Origin: JAGPUQ01 sp963708735
Lineage (GTDB): Bacteria; Pseudomonadota; Gammaproteobacteria; Pseudomonadales; Porticoccaceae
Direction of reading: 5' to 3'
Length of the DNA stretch: 64,000 bases
NCBI GenBank assembly: GCA_963708735.1
Contig: CAVPTW010000024.1
Coordinates: 70,806-134,805, forward strand
Under the pieces are notes generated by a model. That model was not told where the DNA came from, searched no databases, and saw only the letters and a program-made list of their open reading frames with translations. A program made the position numbers and the translations under genes. Shown here in pieces: positions 9,359 to 18,070 of the stretch (the stretch's first letter is position 1; each line of letters starts with the position of its first letter).

Positions 9359-10570
9359 AGGTATCCGCACCGGCGCCGGCACCCGAAAGCCGAGCAGGAA
9401 CGCCGGCAGCAGGAATGCCAGCAGCATCGACGAGGGGTTCACGAACAACTGGTCGCCGTCGGTCATGAAGCCGAGCTGCATGGCAGCGACCAGCGCACCC
9501 CAGAGCCACAGGCGGCGATCCGCGACCGCCACACGGAGCAGGCTCGCGATCCAGCCCAGATACAGTCCGACAGCCATCAACCCGGCGTAAAACGCCTGGT
9601 TCAGCAGCAGATTGTGGTAATGCTTGGCCACCACGTCGCCGTTCCAGTTCGTGGAATCGGCCGACAGGCCATGACCGAAGAGAAGCCAGCGCCACGAATC
9701 GGTAATCGCCGCCCAGCCGTTGTGCCAGATCGGCAAGCGCATGGACGTGCCGCGTTCGGCGATGTAGCCGGTGACCAACGTCAGTTCCTGCCGGAAGCAG
9801 AGCGTCAGCAGCACTGTCAGAACGCCACCGGTGATGACGAGCGTCGCCGCGCGCCGGCCGGGAAACAAGGCCATCAGGAGCAGCGTTCCCGAGCCCAGCA
9901 CCACATAAGCGCCGCGCGCCTGCACCCAGAACACCAGTGCCCAAAGCGCGAGCGTGGCAATCCCGTAGGCACAGGCGCTGACCCGGCGCGGGACATTCAG
10001 GGTTTGATACAGGGCTACCATCGCGACCAGTGCCAGTGCCCGACCCACCTCGAGGTGGTGGTTGAACACGCCGCGTCGCGCCATCGCCTGGTGTTCCCAG
10101 CTCGGCGGCCATGCCTGCGGCCAGTGCCACAGGATCAGGCCGGCGCCGATCAGACCCAGCGTCACCAGTCCGGTCAGCAGGGCCGGCACCCGTGGCCGGT
10201 GCTGGCGGTCGATCAGATACACCAGGTAGAACAGCGCCAGCACGTTGATTTCGCGCAGCAGCAGCTTGAAATCAACGTAGCTCCAGCCATCCCACAGCGT
10301 CGTGAGCGAAAGCCAGCCGCACAGCAGCAAAAACCAGCGCGCCGGGGCGGATTGCCAGATCAGCGGCAGATCGGCGGGGCGGAAACACAGCAGCATGGGC
10401 ACCACCACCAGCAGGCGGTAGAGGTTGGTGGCGCCGGTGCGGTTGTCCGGAACAAAACAGATCGCGAAGAACAGCAGCAACGCGATCCAGGCGTAACGAG
10501 CGCGGATGGCCGCGCGCAGGCGGGCGAGGCTGGTCGGAGCACGTCCCTGTGACTCGATGGATGGGTGCAA
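9338..10570 (-). CDS. waaL: O-antigen ligase / Wzy-type polymerase family protein
   Basis: Polytopic inner-membrane protein of about 410 aa with roughly 10-12 hydrophobic segments. The O-antigen ligase (Wzy_C) region lies in the second half: a large periplasmic loop with AERGTSMRLPIWHNGW and the conserved His region KHYHNLLLNQAFYAGL near residue 325. WaaL joins undecaprenyl-linked O-antigen to the lipid A-core. Its place beside hldE/waaC supports ligase over polymerase. No ATG is near the conserved start; the TTG at 10570, about 10 bases after an AGGA, is the best candidate. The frame is open upstream into hldE. It overlaps convergent aldo/keto reductase by 21 bp. Confidence 0.8.
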   Translation of the reverse strand: MHPSIESQGRAPTSLARLRAAIRARYAWIALLLFFAICFVPDNRTGATNLYRLLVVVPMLLCFRPADLPLIWQSAPARWFLLLCGWLSLTTLWDGWSYVDFKLLLREINVLALFYLVYLIDRQHRPRVPALLTGLVTLGLIGAGLILWHWPQAWPPSWEHQAMARRGVFNHHLEVGRALALVAMVALYQTLNVPRRVSACAYGIATLALWALVFWVQARGAYVVLGSGTLLLMALFPGRRAATLVITGGVLTVLLTLCFRQELTLVTGYIAERGTSMRLPIWHNGWAAITDSWRWLLFGHGLSADSTNWNGDVVAKHYHNLLLNQAFYAGLMAVGLYLGWIASLLRVAVADRRLWLWGALVAAMQLGFMTDGDQLFVNPSSMLLAFLLPAFLLGFRVPAPVRIPSAACAA

Positions 10571-10583
10571 GAGTAAAGAATCC

Positions 10584-12026
10584 TTACGATTCGGGGTCGG
10601 ACGGACGGGCGCGGATTTTTTCGACGATGGCGGTGGTGGAGCAGTCGTCCAGCAAACCGAGTGGGCGCACCTCGCCACCATAGCCGGTGACGATCTGCCA
10701 GCCCATCACCTGTTCGCGGTCATAGTCGCCGCCCTTCACGAGCACATCGGGCCGGACTCCTTCCAGCAGAGGTTCCGGCGTGTCCTCGGCAAAACTCACC
10801 ACCCAGTCAACCGCCTCCAGGCCGGCCAGCACCGCCATGCGGCGCTCGACCGCGTTGAGGGGGCGGCCCTCGCCCTTCAGGCGCCGCACCGAGGCGTCGT
10901 CATTGACCGCAACGATCAGCCGGTCGCCGAGTTGGCGCGCCTGCGTCAGATAGCTCACATGGCCGGCGTGCAGCAGATCGAAGCAGCCGTTGGTGAAGAC
11001 GATCTTTTCGCCCCGGGCGCGGGCATCGGCGACCTCGGCGAGCAGCTGCTCGCGATTCACCACACCGCGCGCCACGCCGCGTTCCTGCTGCAGGGCGCGG
11101 CGCAACTCCGGCTCGCTGACGGCCGCGGTGCCCAGCTTGCCGACCACGATGCCCGCGGCGAGGTTGGCGAGGGTGACGGCGGCGGGCAGTTCCGCGCCGG
11201 CGGCGAGTGCCGCGGCGAGGACGGCGATCACGGTGTCCCCGGCACCGGTCACGTCATAGACCTCGCGCGCCCGCGCCGGCAGGTGCAGCGCGGCGTGTCC
11301 GGGGCGCAGCAGGGTCATGCCCTGTTCGCCGCGCGTCACCAGCAGTGCCCCGAGTCCCAGTTCGCGCACCAGGGCAAGGCTGCGCGCGCACAGGGTCGCT
11401 TCGTCGGGACAGGGCCCGACCACGGCTTCCAGCTCGGCGAGGTTGGGAGTCAGCAGGGTGGCGCCGGCGTAGCGGCTGAAGTCGCGTCCCTTGGGGTCCA
11501 CCAGGACCGGCACCCCGGCGGCGGTGGCGAGCGCGATCAGGCTCTGGGGATCCTGCAGCGCGCCCTTGGCATAGTCGGACAGCACCAGGATGCCGTGGCC
11601 CGGCAGCAGGCTGCTGACCCGGGCGGGCAGGGCCGCCACCTCCGCCGCGCTGTGGGGTTCCTCGAAATCCAGACGCAGCAGATGGTGCTGGCGGCTGATT
11701 ACGCGCAACTTGGTGATGGTGGGTTTGGCGGGGCATTCCAGCAGCGCGGCGCGGATGTCCGCGGCCGCGAGCTGGTCGCGCAGTACGGTGGCCTGAGCAT
11801 CGCATCCCACGGCGCCCACCACGCTGACGATTGCCCCCAGCGCGGCGATGTTGAGCGCGACGTTGGCGGCGCCGCCGGGGCGGTCGTGGCAGTCGGTGAT
11901 CCGCACCACGGGTACCGGCGCTTCGGGCGAGATGCGCGTCGTGGGTCCGTGCCAGTAGCGGTCGAGCATGATGTCACCCGCAACCAGCACCCGGGCGCGC
12001 TCGAAACGGGGAAAACTTAACGGCAC
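10584..12026 (-). CDS. hldE: Bifunctional heptose 7-phosphate kinase / heptose 1-phosphate adenylyltransferase
   Basis: Makes ADP-heptose for the LPS inner core. The 480-aa protein has both domains. An N-terminal PfkB/ribokinase fold carries GGAANVALNIAALGA near residue 51 and the anion-hole motif DVTGAGDTVIA near 265. A C-terminal nucleotidyltransferase carries TNGCFDLLHAGHVSYL near 350. The start is a GTG at 12026 with a CAGGAG ribosome site. It is 66 bp downstream of waaC and 13 bp before the waaL start on the same strand, so substrate supply and transferase are probably co-transcribed. Confidence 0.95.
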   Translation of the reverse strand: MPLSFPRFERARVLVAGDIMLDRYWHGPTTRISPEAPVPVVRITDCHDRPGGAANVALNIAALGAIVSVVGAVGCDAQATVLRDQLAAADIRAALLECPAKPTITKLRVISRQHHLLRLDFEEPHSAAEVAALPARVSSLLPGHGILVLSDYAKGALQDPQSLIALATAAGVPVLVDPKGRDFSRYAGATLLTPNLAELEAVVGPCPDEATLCARSLALVRELGLGALLVTRGEQGMTLLRPGHAALHLPARAREVYDVTGAGDTVIAVLAAALAAGAELPAAVTLANLAAGIVVGKLGTAAVSEPELRRALQQERGVARGVVNREQLLAEVADARARGEKIVFTNGCFDLLHAGHVSYLTQARQLGDRLIVAVNDDASVRRLKGEGRPLNAVERRMAVLAGLEAVDWVVSFAEDTPEPLLEGVRPDVLVKGGDYDREQVMGWQIVTGYGGEVRPLGLLDDCSTTAIVEKIRARPSDPES

Positions 12027-12092
12027 GCGGAACTCCTGCGAACGGTGGACGAAACGACGGACGAGTGGTGCGAGCGTGCTTTGGTCCTGGCC

Positions 12093-13142
12093 TCAGGCGG
12101 CCAGCAGGGCCTGCAACCTTGCCCATACTAGCGCCGGGGTCAGATTCTGCATACAGCGCGCCGCCGGTCCCCGGTAGCCCGCGACCCGACATTCGCGCCG
12201 TCGGCAGGGGATGCAGGGATAGCCGGCGGCCGGCAATTGCAGGGCGCGCGGACCGGTCGCGGCGATCAGGCGCGGGTCGGTCGGACCATAGAGTGTGAGC
12301 GTCGGCCGGCCCAGGGCGGCGCCGAGATGGGCAAGCCCGGTATCGACGCTGACCACGGCGGCACTGCGGGACAGCAGCGCCGCGATTTCACCGAGCGATG
12401 CGCGGGGCGAAACCCAGGTGCCGGACTGCGCCCGCGCCAGGGTTTCCGCGCGCTCCCGCTCGCGCGCCGACCCCCAGGGCAAGACCACCTGATAGCCGGA
12501 TCCTATGGCGTGCGCGATGAGCTCGCGCCAGTGCGCGTCCGGCCAGTGCTTGGTGGGCCAGGTGGCGTTGGCGACAAAGGTCAGGATCGGTGCCGCAACG
12601 GCAATGGGCGGTTCCGGCCAGGCGCGACCCGCCAGCCCGAAATCCGGCGCACTGGTTGGCACCGGGTAATCGAGCACGGCGGCGAGCAGCTGGCGCCAGC
12701 GGGTGATGGCGAGCTGCTCACGGGCGACGAAATGGCGAGTCCCGTACAGCCACTGGGCGCCGGGTTCGCGCACCGAATTCCCATCCAGTCCGGCGCTCGG
12801 GCCGCGCGCCAGGCGCGCAATCACCGCGCTTTTCCAGCTGCCCTGGGCATCGATAATCCGCGTGTAGGGGCGCTCGCGCAGGCGGCGCAGCCAGGCGCGA
12901 CCGCTGCCGCCGAAAATGAAATCGGCCTGGTGCCGGCGCCAGTGGCGGTGGGCGCTGGGAATCACCCGGTCGACCGCCGGATGCCAGCTCGGGATTTCAG
13001 CGAAGGCAGCGTCGGCGACCCAGTCGAAGCGCAGTTCCGGTCGCTGTGCATGGGCATCGCTCAACGCCGGCAGCAGCTGGATCAGATCGCCCATGGAAGT
13101 GAGTTTTACCAGAAGGACATGGGACAAACCGGAAAACCTCAT
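12093..13142 (-). CDS. waaC: LPS heptosyltransferase I
   Basis: GT9 transferase of 349 aa that adds the first L-glycero-D-manno-heptose to Kdo2-lipid A. The N-terminus reads VLLVKLTSMGDLIQLLPAL, which is typical of WaaC. The nucleotide-sugar site is VDTGLAHLGAALGRPTLTLY near residue 270, followed by GPTDPRL. WaaF (20821-21855) is a separate paralogue, and the TSMGD start together with the hldE neighbourhood supports WaaC here. The ATG at 13142 is chosen over an upstream in-frame start at 13202 that adds 20 unsupported residues. Confidence 0.88.
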   Translation of the reverse strand: MRFSGLSHVLLVKLTSMGDLIQLLPALSDAHAQRPELRFDWVADAAFAEIPSWHPAVDRVIPSAHRHWRRHQADFIFGGSGRAWLRRLRERPYTRIIDAQGSWKSAVIARLARGPSAGLDGNSVREPGAQWLYGTRHFVAREQLAITRWRQLLAAVLDYPVPTSAPDFGLAGRAWPEPPIAVAAPILTFVANATWPTKHWPDAHWRELIAHAIGSGYQVVLPWGSARERERAETLARAQSGTWVSPRASLGEIAALLSRSAAVVSVDTGLAHLGAALGRPTLTLYGPTDPRLIAATGPRALQLPAAGYPCIPCRRRECRVAGYRGPAARCMQNLTPALVWARLQALLAA

Positions 13143-13299
13143 CCTGGACTGAATCGTCGTGGCACCGGCGCTTTCCGTGGGGCGGAACCGGGCGCGCGCC
13201 ACTGTAACAAAAGGCGCCTAAGCTGGGGCAAGACGGGATCGCCGGTCAGGACCGGCTAGAATGCGGTTTTCCCGATCGGCACTGCTGACGACCAACCCG

Positions 13300-14010
13300 A
13301 TGGTTAAGGACGCATGTTTTCAGCTGCTCGCCGCGGCTGCCTACCAGGATCTGGTCGAAGGTGGCACCGTGCTGGAAGCCGACGGTCACGGCGACAAGCT
13401 GATTGCGCTGCGCGACGGTCGCTACCTGAAACTGTTTCGCCGCAAGCGCCTGTTGAGCAGCGCATTGATGTGGCCCTACGCACGGCGCTTCCACGTCAAT
13501 GCCGTGGCGCTGCGTGATCGGGGTGTGCTCAGTGTCGCTACCGAGCAGTTGCTGCGCATTCCCCATTTGCGTCGCACGGCGGTGATCTATCGGCCGCTGC
13601 CCGGCGCGACCCTGCGCACCTGCCTGCGCAAGGCCGCCGACCGGGGTGCGTTGCTGCACGAACTGGGGTCTTTTCTGGCGGTACTGCACCGGCGCGGGGT
13701 GTACTTCCGTTCGCTCCATTTCGGCAATGTGATTGTGGTTGGCCAGGGCGAGTTTGGCTTGATCGACGTGGCCGATCTCGAATTGCGCAACCGCCCGCTG
13801 GGCCCGCATCAGATCACGCGCAACCTGCGCCACCTGATGCGTTATGCCGAGGACTGGGCGCTGGTGCGGGCCGGCGCGCGCGAGTTATGCGCCGGATATG
13901 CGGCGGCCGGCGGTGCGCTTCCGGCAACGCTGGTGGCGCTGCTGGAGTCGGCCGTCAGCGCGGAGCCAACCGCAAGCGCAAGTACTTGCGCAGATACGAC
14001 CAGCGGCTGA
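13300..14010 (+). CDS. LPS-locus kinase-fold protein (toluene-tolerance type)
   Basis: Protein of 236 aa with a reduced protein-kinase-like fold related to Kdo/heptose kinases, of the group often called toluene tolerance proteins in Pseudomonas LPS loci. A Lys-bearing strand (YLKLFRRKRLLSS) is followed by a modified catalytic loop, VYFRSLHFGNVIVV near residue 142, where HxD is replaced by RSLHFGN. A metal-binding Asp follows in FGLIDVADLEL near 160. The phosphoryl acceptor is unknown. The ATG at 13300 is preferred over 13261 by comparison with remembered homologues; neither has a clear ribosome site. It is the only plus-strand gene of the core block after 9358. Its end overlaps convergent glycosyltransferase by 56 bp. 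Confidence 0.75.
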   Translation: MVKDACFQLLAAAAYQDLVEGGTVLEADGHGDKLIALRDGRYLKLFRRKRLLSSALMWPYARRFHVNAVALRDRGVLSVATEQLLRIPHLRRTAVIYRPLPGATLRTCLRKAADRGALLHELGSFLAVLHRRGVYFRSLHFGNVIVVGQGEFGLIDVADLELRNRPLGPHQITRNLRHLMRYAEDWALVRAGARELCAGYAAAGGALPATLVALLESAVSAEPTASASTCADTTSG

Positions 14011-14899
14011 GCGTTCGCACTGGATCGCCGCGCAAGGCGCGATGGTAAAAGTTCAGCGCATTCTCTTTTTCGCCCGCCAGATAGCAGGTGCGAAACAGCG
14101 ACAGACAGCGCAGGGTTTCGTAACGCGTCCGGTACGCCAGCGCCCAGTCGGGCATTACCCCGGGGCGGAACAGTTCGTCCACCAGCGCCATCCCCACTGC
14201 GGCGGCCTGCCCCGCATCATGGCGCAGGGAGGCGGCATGACGGTGAATGATGGCCAGCGGCGCGGGACTCACCGCAAGCTGCCGGCACGCGACCAGATAG
14301 GCAAACACCGGGATGTCTTCCACCGCGCGCAGGTTTTCGGGATAGCGCCGCACGGTGAACACGTCGCGCCGGATCGCCACCGCGCCATTGCTGAAATGGA
14401 GTTTTTTGCCGAACGGATTTTTGCCGAACAGATTTTTGCCGAACAGATAATGCCGCAGACGGCGCTGAGGGGAATGGGGCAGGGAGCCGACCCGGCGCCG
14501 GCGCGCGCGGCCGTCCGCGTCGACCACGCGATAGCCGCCCGCGACCATGTCGACGCCGGGATGACGCGCAATCATCTCGCGATACACGCCGAGTGCGCCG
14601 GGTGCCAACTCATCGTCGGCATCGAGGAAAATCAGATAGCACCCTCGGGTGGCGTCGATGCCCCGGTTGCGGGTCGCGGCCAGGCCGCGATTGGACTGCG
14701 CCAGATAGCGCAGGCGCGGTGCGTGCTGGCGCACCAGCTCCGCCGCTACCGCATCGGTGTTATCGGTGGAACCGTCGTTGATCACCAGCAGCTCCCAGTC
14801 GCTGCCGTCCTGGGCCAGCACCGAATTCACCGCGCGCGCCAGCCAGTGGCCATAGTTGTAGCAGGGGATGACGATGCTGAACAGCAGCGTCTCAGCCAT
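13955..14899 (-). CDS. Family 2 glycosyltransferase
   Basis: GT-A transferase of 314 aa. FSIVIPCYNYGHWLARAVNS opens the fold, VINDGSTDNT follows near residue 40, and the metal-binding DxD is in LIFLDADDELAPG near 88. The sugar and acceptor cannot be told from sequence, but the genes either side make an outer-core sugar likely. The start ATG at 14899 overlaps the stop of the carbamoyltransferase by 8 bp. Residues near 165-180 contain a three-fold five-residue repeat (LFGKN LFGKN PFGKK), listed separately. Confidence 0.85.
   Translation of the reverse strand: MAETLLFSIVIPCYNYGHWLARAVNSVLAQDGSDWELLVINDGSTDNTDAVAAELVRQHAPRLRYLAQSNRGLAATRNRGIDATRGCYLIFLDADDELAPGALGVYREMIARHPGVDMVAGGYRVVDADGRARRRRVGSLPHSPQRRLRHYLFGKNLFGKNPFGKKLHFSNGAVAIRRDVFTVRRYPENLRAVEDIPVFAYLVACRQLAVSPAPLAIIHRHAASLRHDAGQAAAVGMALVDELFRPGVMPDWALAYRTRYETLRCLSLFRTCYLAGEKENALNFYHRALRGDPVRTLSRWSYLRKYLRLRLAPR
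14403..14447. repeat. Three tandem 15-bp units inside the GT2 gene
   Basis: Three near-identical copies of TTTTTGCCGAACAGA (the first has one change). They are in frame and give a five-residue repeat in the glycosyltransferase. The unit length is a multiple of three, so copy-number change would not break the gene. Confidence 0.85.
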
Positions 14900-16640
14900 C
14901 CGCGGCCACCCCCGGCTTGGTGACCAGCACGTCCTCCATGGCCAGGTATTGCAGGTCCGAGCCGAAGAACATCGCGAGCGCATCCTCCGGCGAGCACACC
15001 ATGGGCTCGCCGCGCCGGTTGAGCGACGTATTGAGCACCACGCCGTTGCCGGTGAGGCGTTCGAGTTCTTCCATCAGGGCGTAGTAGCGCGGATTGTGGC
15101 GCCGCTTCAGCGCCTGGGCGCGGGCAGTGCCGTCCGCATGAACCACTTCGGGCACCCGGGTTTTCCACTCCTCGTTGACCTCGAAAGTGAAGGTCATGAA
15201 GGGCGCCGGGTGATTCACCTTGAACATCCAGGGCGCGACCCGGTCGAGCAGGCTGGGACAGAAGGGCCGCCAGCGCTCGCGGAATTTGATCTGCGCGTTG
15301 ATGCGCTCGGCGATGCCGGGGACACTGGGGCAACCGAGGATCGAGCGGCCGCCGAGGGCGCGCGGACCGAACTCCATGCGACCCTGGAACCAGGCGACCG
15401 GATGGCCCTTGACGAGCAGCCGTGCCACATGCTCCGGCATCCCGTCGATCACCTGATGGATCGGCCGGTCGGGATGGCGCGCGCAGGCGGCGAGACATTC
15501 TTGCGTGCTGAAGCCCGGTCCCAGATAGACATGCTCCATGGGCTCGGGCTGGATGCCGCGCCTGGCCAGCGCATGGGACGCGGCGCCCACCGCGGTGCCG
15601 GCATCCCCCGAGGCCGGCTGCACGAACAGCGCGCGGACTTCGGGCCGGGCGATGATCTTCTGATTCAGTTTGACGTTGAGCGCGCCGCCGCCGGCAAACG
15701 CCAGCCGTCCGGTCTCGCGCAGGATGTCGCCCAGGTAGTGATCCATGAGCTTGAGCACGGCGTCTTCGTAGAGCGCCTGGATGGCGGCGGCGTAGTCGAT
15801 ATAGGGCTGGTCGGCGCTGTCGCCGTGGCGGCGCGGTCCCAGCCACTCGATCAGGCGGGGGCTGAAATAAAACCCCTGGCCGTTCTCCTTGTAACGGCGC
15901 AGTCCCACGGTGTTCACATAGCGCGTGTTGACGCGCAGTTCCTTGCCGTCGCACCGGAGCAGCCGAGAGAGATCGTGGCGGGTGGGATCGCCGTAGGGCG
16001 CCATGCCCATCACCTTGTATTCGCCATCCAGCATCTCGAAACCGAGGTATTCGGTGAGCGCGCCGTAGAGTCCGCCCAGGGAATCGGGATCGTAAAATTC
16101 CTTGATCTTGTGGATGCGGCCGTTTTCGCCGTAACCGAAGAAGGTGGTGGCGTATTCGCCCTTGCCGTCCACGCCCAGGATGGCGGTCTTGCCGATAAAA
16201 CCGCTCAGATGGTAAGCGCTGCTCGCGTGCGCGAGATGATGTTCGACCGGATCGAATTCGATCCGCGCGGGATCGATGCCCAGGGTGCGGAGCAGTTCGA
16301 AGATGCGCTTGCGATAGCGGCGATAGCGGCGATTGCCGTTGACCAGCGCGTCCAATGCCCGGTCGGGGGCGTACCAGTAGCGGCGCGCGAAGTGCCAGCG
16401 CGCCGGCGAGCTGAGCGGAATCGGCGCCAAGGGCACCGCCACCACATCGACGTCGCCCGGCGCGATGCCGGCTTGGCGCAGGCAGAAGCGCGCGGCTTCC
16501 AGCGGCATCCGGTTCCTGGCGTGCTTGGCGCGGAGGAAGCGTTCTTCCTCGGCCGCCGCAACCAGATGACCGTCACTGTAAAGCGCGGCCGAGGGATCAT
16601 GGCCGAGGGCGCCCGAGAGGCCCAATACGATGATCGCCAA
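14892..16640 (-). CDS. NodU/CmcH-family carbamoyltransferase (WapO-like)
   Basis: Protein of 582 aa with the two-domain architecture of O-carbamoyltransferases. An N-terminal Kae1-like ATPase fold (VLGLSGALGHDPSAAL at the start, HHLAHASSAYHLSGF near residue 134, LGVDGKGEY near 156) precedes a YrdC-related C-terminal domain (EFGPRALGGRSILG near 417). It transfers carbamoyl from carbamoyl phosphate via carbamoyl-adenylate to a hydroxyl group. In P. aeruginosa a gene in this position carbamoylates inner-core heptose, which is the best guess here. The start appears to be TTG at 16640 after a GGAG site. The upstream kinase frame reads 436 bp into it. Confidence 0.88.
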   Translation of the reverse strand: MAIIVLGLSGALGHDPSAALYSDGHLVAAAEEERFLRAKHARNRMPLEAARFCLRQAGIAPGDVDVVAVPLAPIPLSSPARWHFARRYWYAPDRALDALVNGNRRYRRYRKRIFELLRTLGIDPARIEFDPVEHHLAHASSAYHLSGFIGKTAILGVDGKGEYATTFFGYGENGRIHKIKEFYDPDSLGGLYGALTEYLGFEMLDGEYKVMGMAPYGDPTRHDLSRLLRCDGKELRVNTRYVNTVGLRRYKENGQGFYFSPRLIEWLGPRRHGDSADQPYIDYAAAIQALYEDAVLKLMDHYLGDILRETGRLAFAGGGALNVKLNQKIIARPEVRALFVQPASGDAGTAVGAASHALARRGIQPEPMEHVYLGPGFSTQECLAACARHPDRPIHQVIDGMPEHVARLLVKGHPVAWFQGRMEFGPRALGGRSILGCPSVPGIAERINAQIKFRERWRPFCPSLLDRVAPWMFKVNHPAPFMTFTFEVNEEWKTRVPEVVHADGTARAQALKRRHNPRYYALMEELERLTGNGVVLNTSLNRRGEPMVCSPEDALAMFFGSDLQYLAMEDVLVTKPGVAADG

Positions 16641-18070
16641 AGTTCAGTGCTCCGGTCGCGGGCGCCGACGCGCAACGGCGCCAGCAGATTTTCAAAGTGA
16701 CGCCGGATGGCCCCGTCCCAATTAGCGAGAAAGCGCGCCAGATCGCGGCGCCGCGCGCGGCGGAAGCACCAGTCGCAGCGGTGCAGGCGCATCGCATCCA
16801 GGTCGATCAGCAGCAATTGCCGGCGGGTGCTTTCGACCAGGAAATTACTGGCCTTGAGATCGCCGTGACTGACGCGGGCCGCCGCCAGACTGGCGAAGAT
16901 GTCGAGCAGGGCGCGGTCGAGCCAGTCCGGAATCACCGCTTCTCCCTGTTGCCGCAACCAGTCCTGCAAGGGCACTCCCGGGCTGTATGCGCTGATCAGG
17001 CAGGCGCTGCGGCGCAGCGGTCCGAACCGGTGCTCCAGCAGTGCCAGGGGTTGCGGTGTGGCTACTCCCAGCAGCGCGAGCATGTTGGCGTTTTGCCAGG
17101 ATACCCAGGCCCGCGAGCGCCGCAGCGCGCGGCCGAGGCCGTGGCGCCAATCCTTGATATTGTAGCGTTTCACCACCAGGTCCGCGCCCGCGCCGGTGAT
17201 CCGCACCACGGATGCGGTGTTGCCGTCCTTGAGCCATTGGCCGGCGGCGAGTTCTGATTCGGGCGCGGCCAGCAGCGCGCCAAGGCCGGGGTCGGTGTGG
17301 TCGCGGCGGCGCACGACAAGGCGGTTCCAGCCCCGCTCGGCGACGAATTCGCCGCAGGTGCGCAGGCATTTGCCGCGGTAGTCGCGCAGCCGCCGCTGCC
17401 GCGCCCGGCACACTTCCCGGGCGAGCGCCGCCGGATCGGGTGGCGGTGTGCCGTAGGCCGGCAGCAGGGCGAGCAGGCGTTGGTCCCAGCGCGGTTCGAA
17501 CTGGGCCAGAAACAGCGCCAGATTGGCGCGCCAGGCATCTTTCTTCCGCGCCGGATGTATCCCCGCGCCGTCGATGACATAGGGTGTGTTACCCGAAAAC
17601 AGAAAGTTGTCGAGATGGGGGTCGGCCTGGATCAGGTGCGCGCGATGCAGCGTGCCCAGCAGTGCGAGCGTCGCGGCGATATCGACTTCGGCGTCCGGCG
17701 CGGTTCGATTGCGGATGTGCTGCGCCAGGCCTTGCGCTCCGGGCAGCAACTCGGTGGCCAGCAGCCAGGCGCCGGGGAGCTGATGCAGCCAGCGCAGCGC
17801 CGGTGTAGGGATGCCGGCGGCGTACAGCCGCTCCAGGCCGGCGTGCTCGCGCGCGTGGTCCCGGGCGTGGAAGAACAGTTTCACCAGTACGCGGTCATCA
17901 CCCCGCGCGGCGCTGAACACCAGTCTCCGTCCGGGCAGGTGGCGGTGGATTGCTTCCCCGACCAGGAATTCCCCGTTCCCGAGGGCGAGGCGGAACGGCC
18001 CGAGTGCGCCGCCAGGTGTCGCACGCAGCGCGTCGATGGTGGTGTCCATCGCTGTCACAGGTGTGCTCAC
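16205..18070 (-). CDS. Double kinase-fold LPS core protein (WapQ-like), probably ending near 16640
   Basis: The open frame is 621 aa from a GTG at 18070, but family-like sequence stops near 16640. It holds two lipopolysaccharide-kinase folds in tandem. The first has HLIQADPHLDNFLFSG near residue 140 with VIDGAGIHPARKK; the second has RVSHGDLKASNFLVE near residue 390 and LLLIDLDAMRLHR. Both carry recognisable catalytic loops and metal-binding Asp residues. The start overlaps the upstream stop as GTGA; an ATG at 18049 is the alternative. After about 476 residues the frame continues through the first 436 bp of the carbamoyltransferase with arginine/serine-rich, non-family sequence. A TGA in another frame lies just before the TTG start of that gene, so a small indel may have removed the true stop. 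Confidence 0.75.
   Translation of the reverse strand: MSTPVTAMDTTIDALRATPGGALGPFRLALGNGEFLVGEAIHRHLPGRRLVFSAARGDDRVLVKLFFHARDHAREHAGLERLYAAGIPTPALRWLHQLPGAWLLATELLPGAQGLAQHIRNRTAPDAEVDIAATLALLGTLHRAHLIQADPHLDNFLFSGNTPYVIDGAGIHPARKKDAWRANLALFLAQFEPRWDQRLLALLPAYGTPPPDPAALAREVCRARQRRLRDYRGKCLRTCGEFVAERGWNRLVVRRRDHTDPGLGALLAAPESELAAGQWLKDGNTASVVRITGAGADLVVKRYNIKDWRHGLGRALRRSRAWVSWQNANMLALLGVATPQPLALLEHRFGPLRRSACLISAYSPGVPLQDWLRQQGEAVIPDWLDRALLDIFASLAAARVSHGDLKASNFLVESTRRQLLLIDLDAMRLHRCDWCFRRARRRDLARFLANWDGAIRRHFENLLAPLRVGARDRSTELWRSSYWASRAPSAMIPRPRFTVTVIWLRRPRKNASSAPSTPGTGCRWKPRASACAKPASRRATSMWWRCPWRRFRSARRRAGTSRAATGTPPTGHWTRWSTAIAAIAAIASASSNCSAPWASIPRGSNSIRSNIISRTRAALTI

Noticed and set aside
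10506..12020. 504-codon plus-strand open frame
   Set aside because: Antisense of hldE and the start of waaL; composition of a GC-driven shadow.
16205..16640. Extended C-terminus of the WapQ-like kinase as a real domain
   Set aside because: The extra 145 residues are Arg/Ser/Pro-rich and lie in another frame of the well-supported carbamoyltransferase start.
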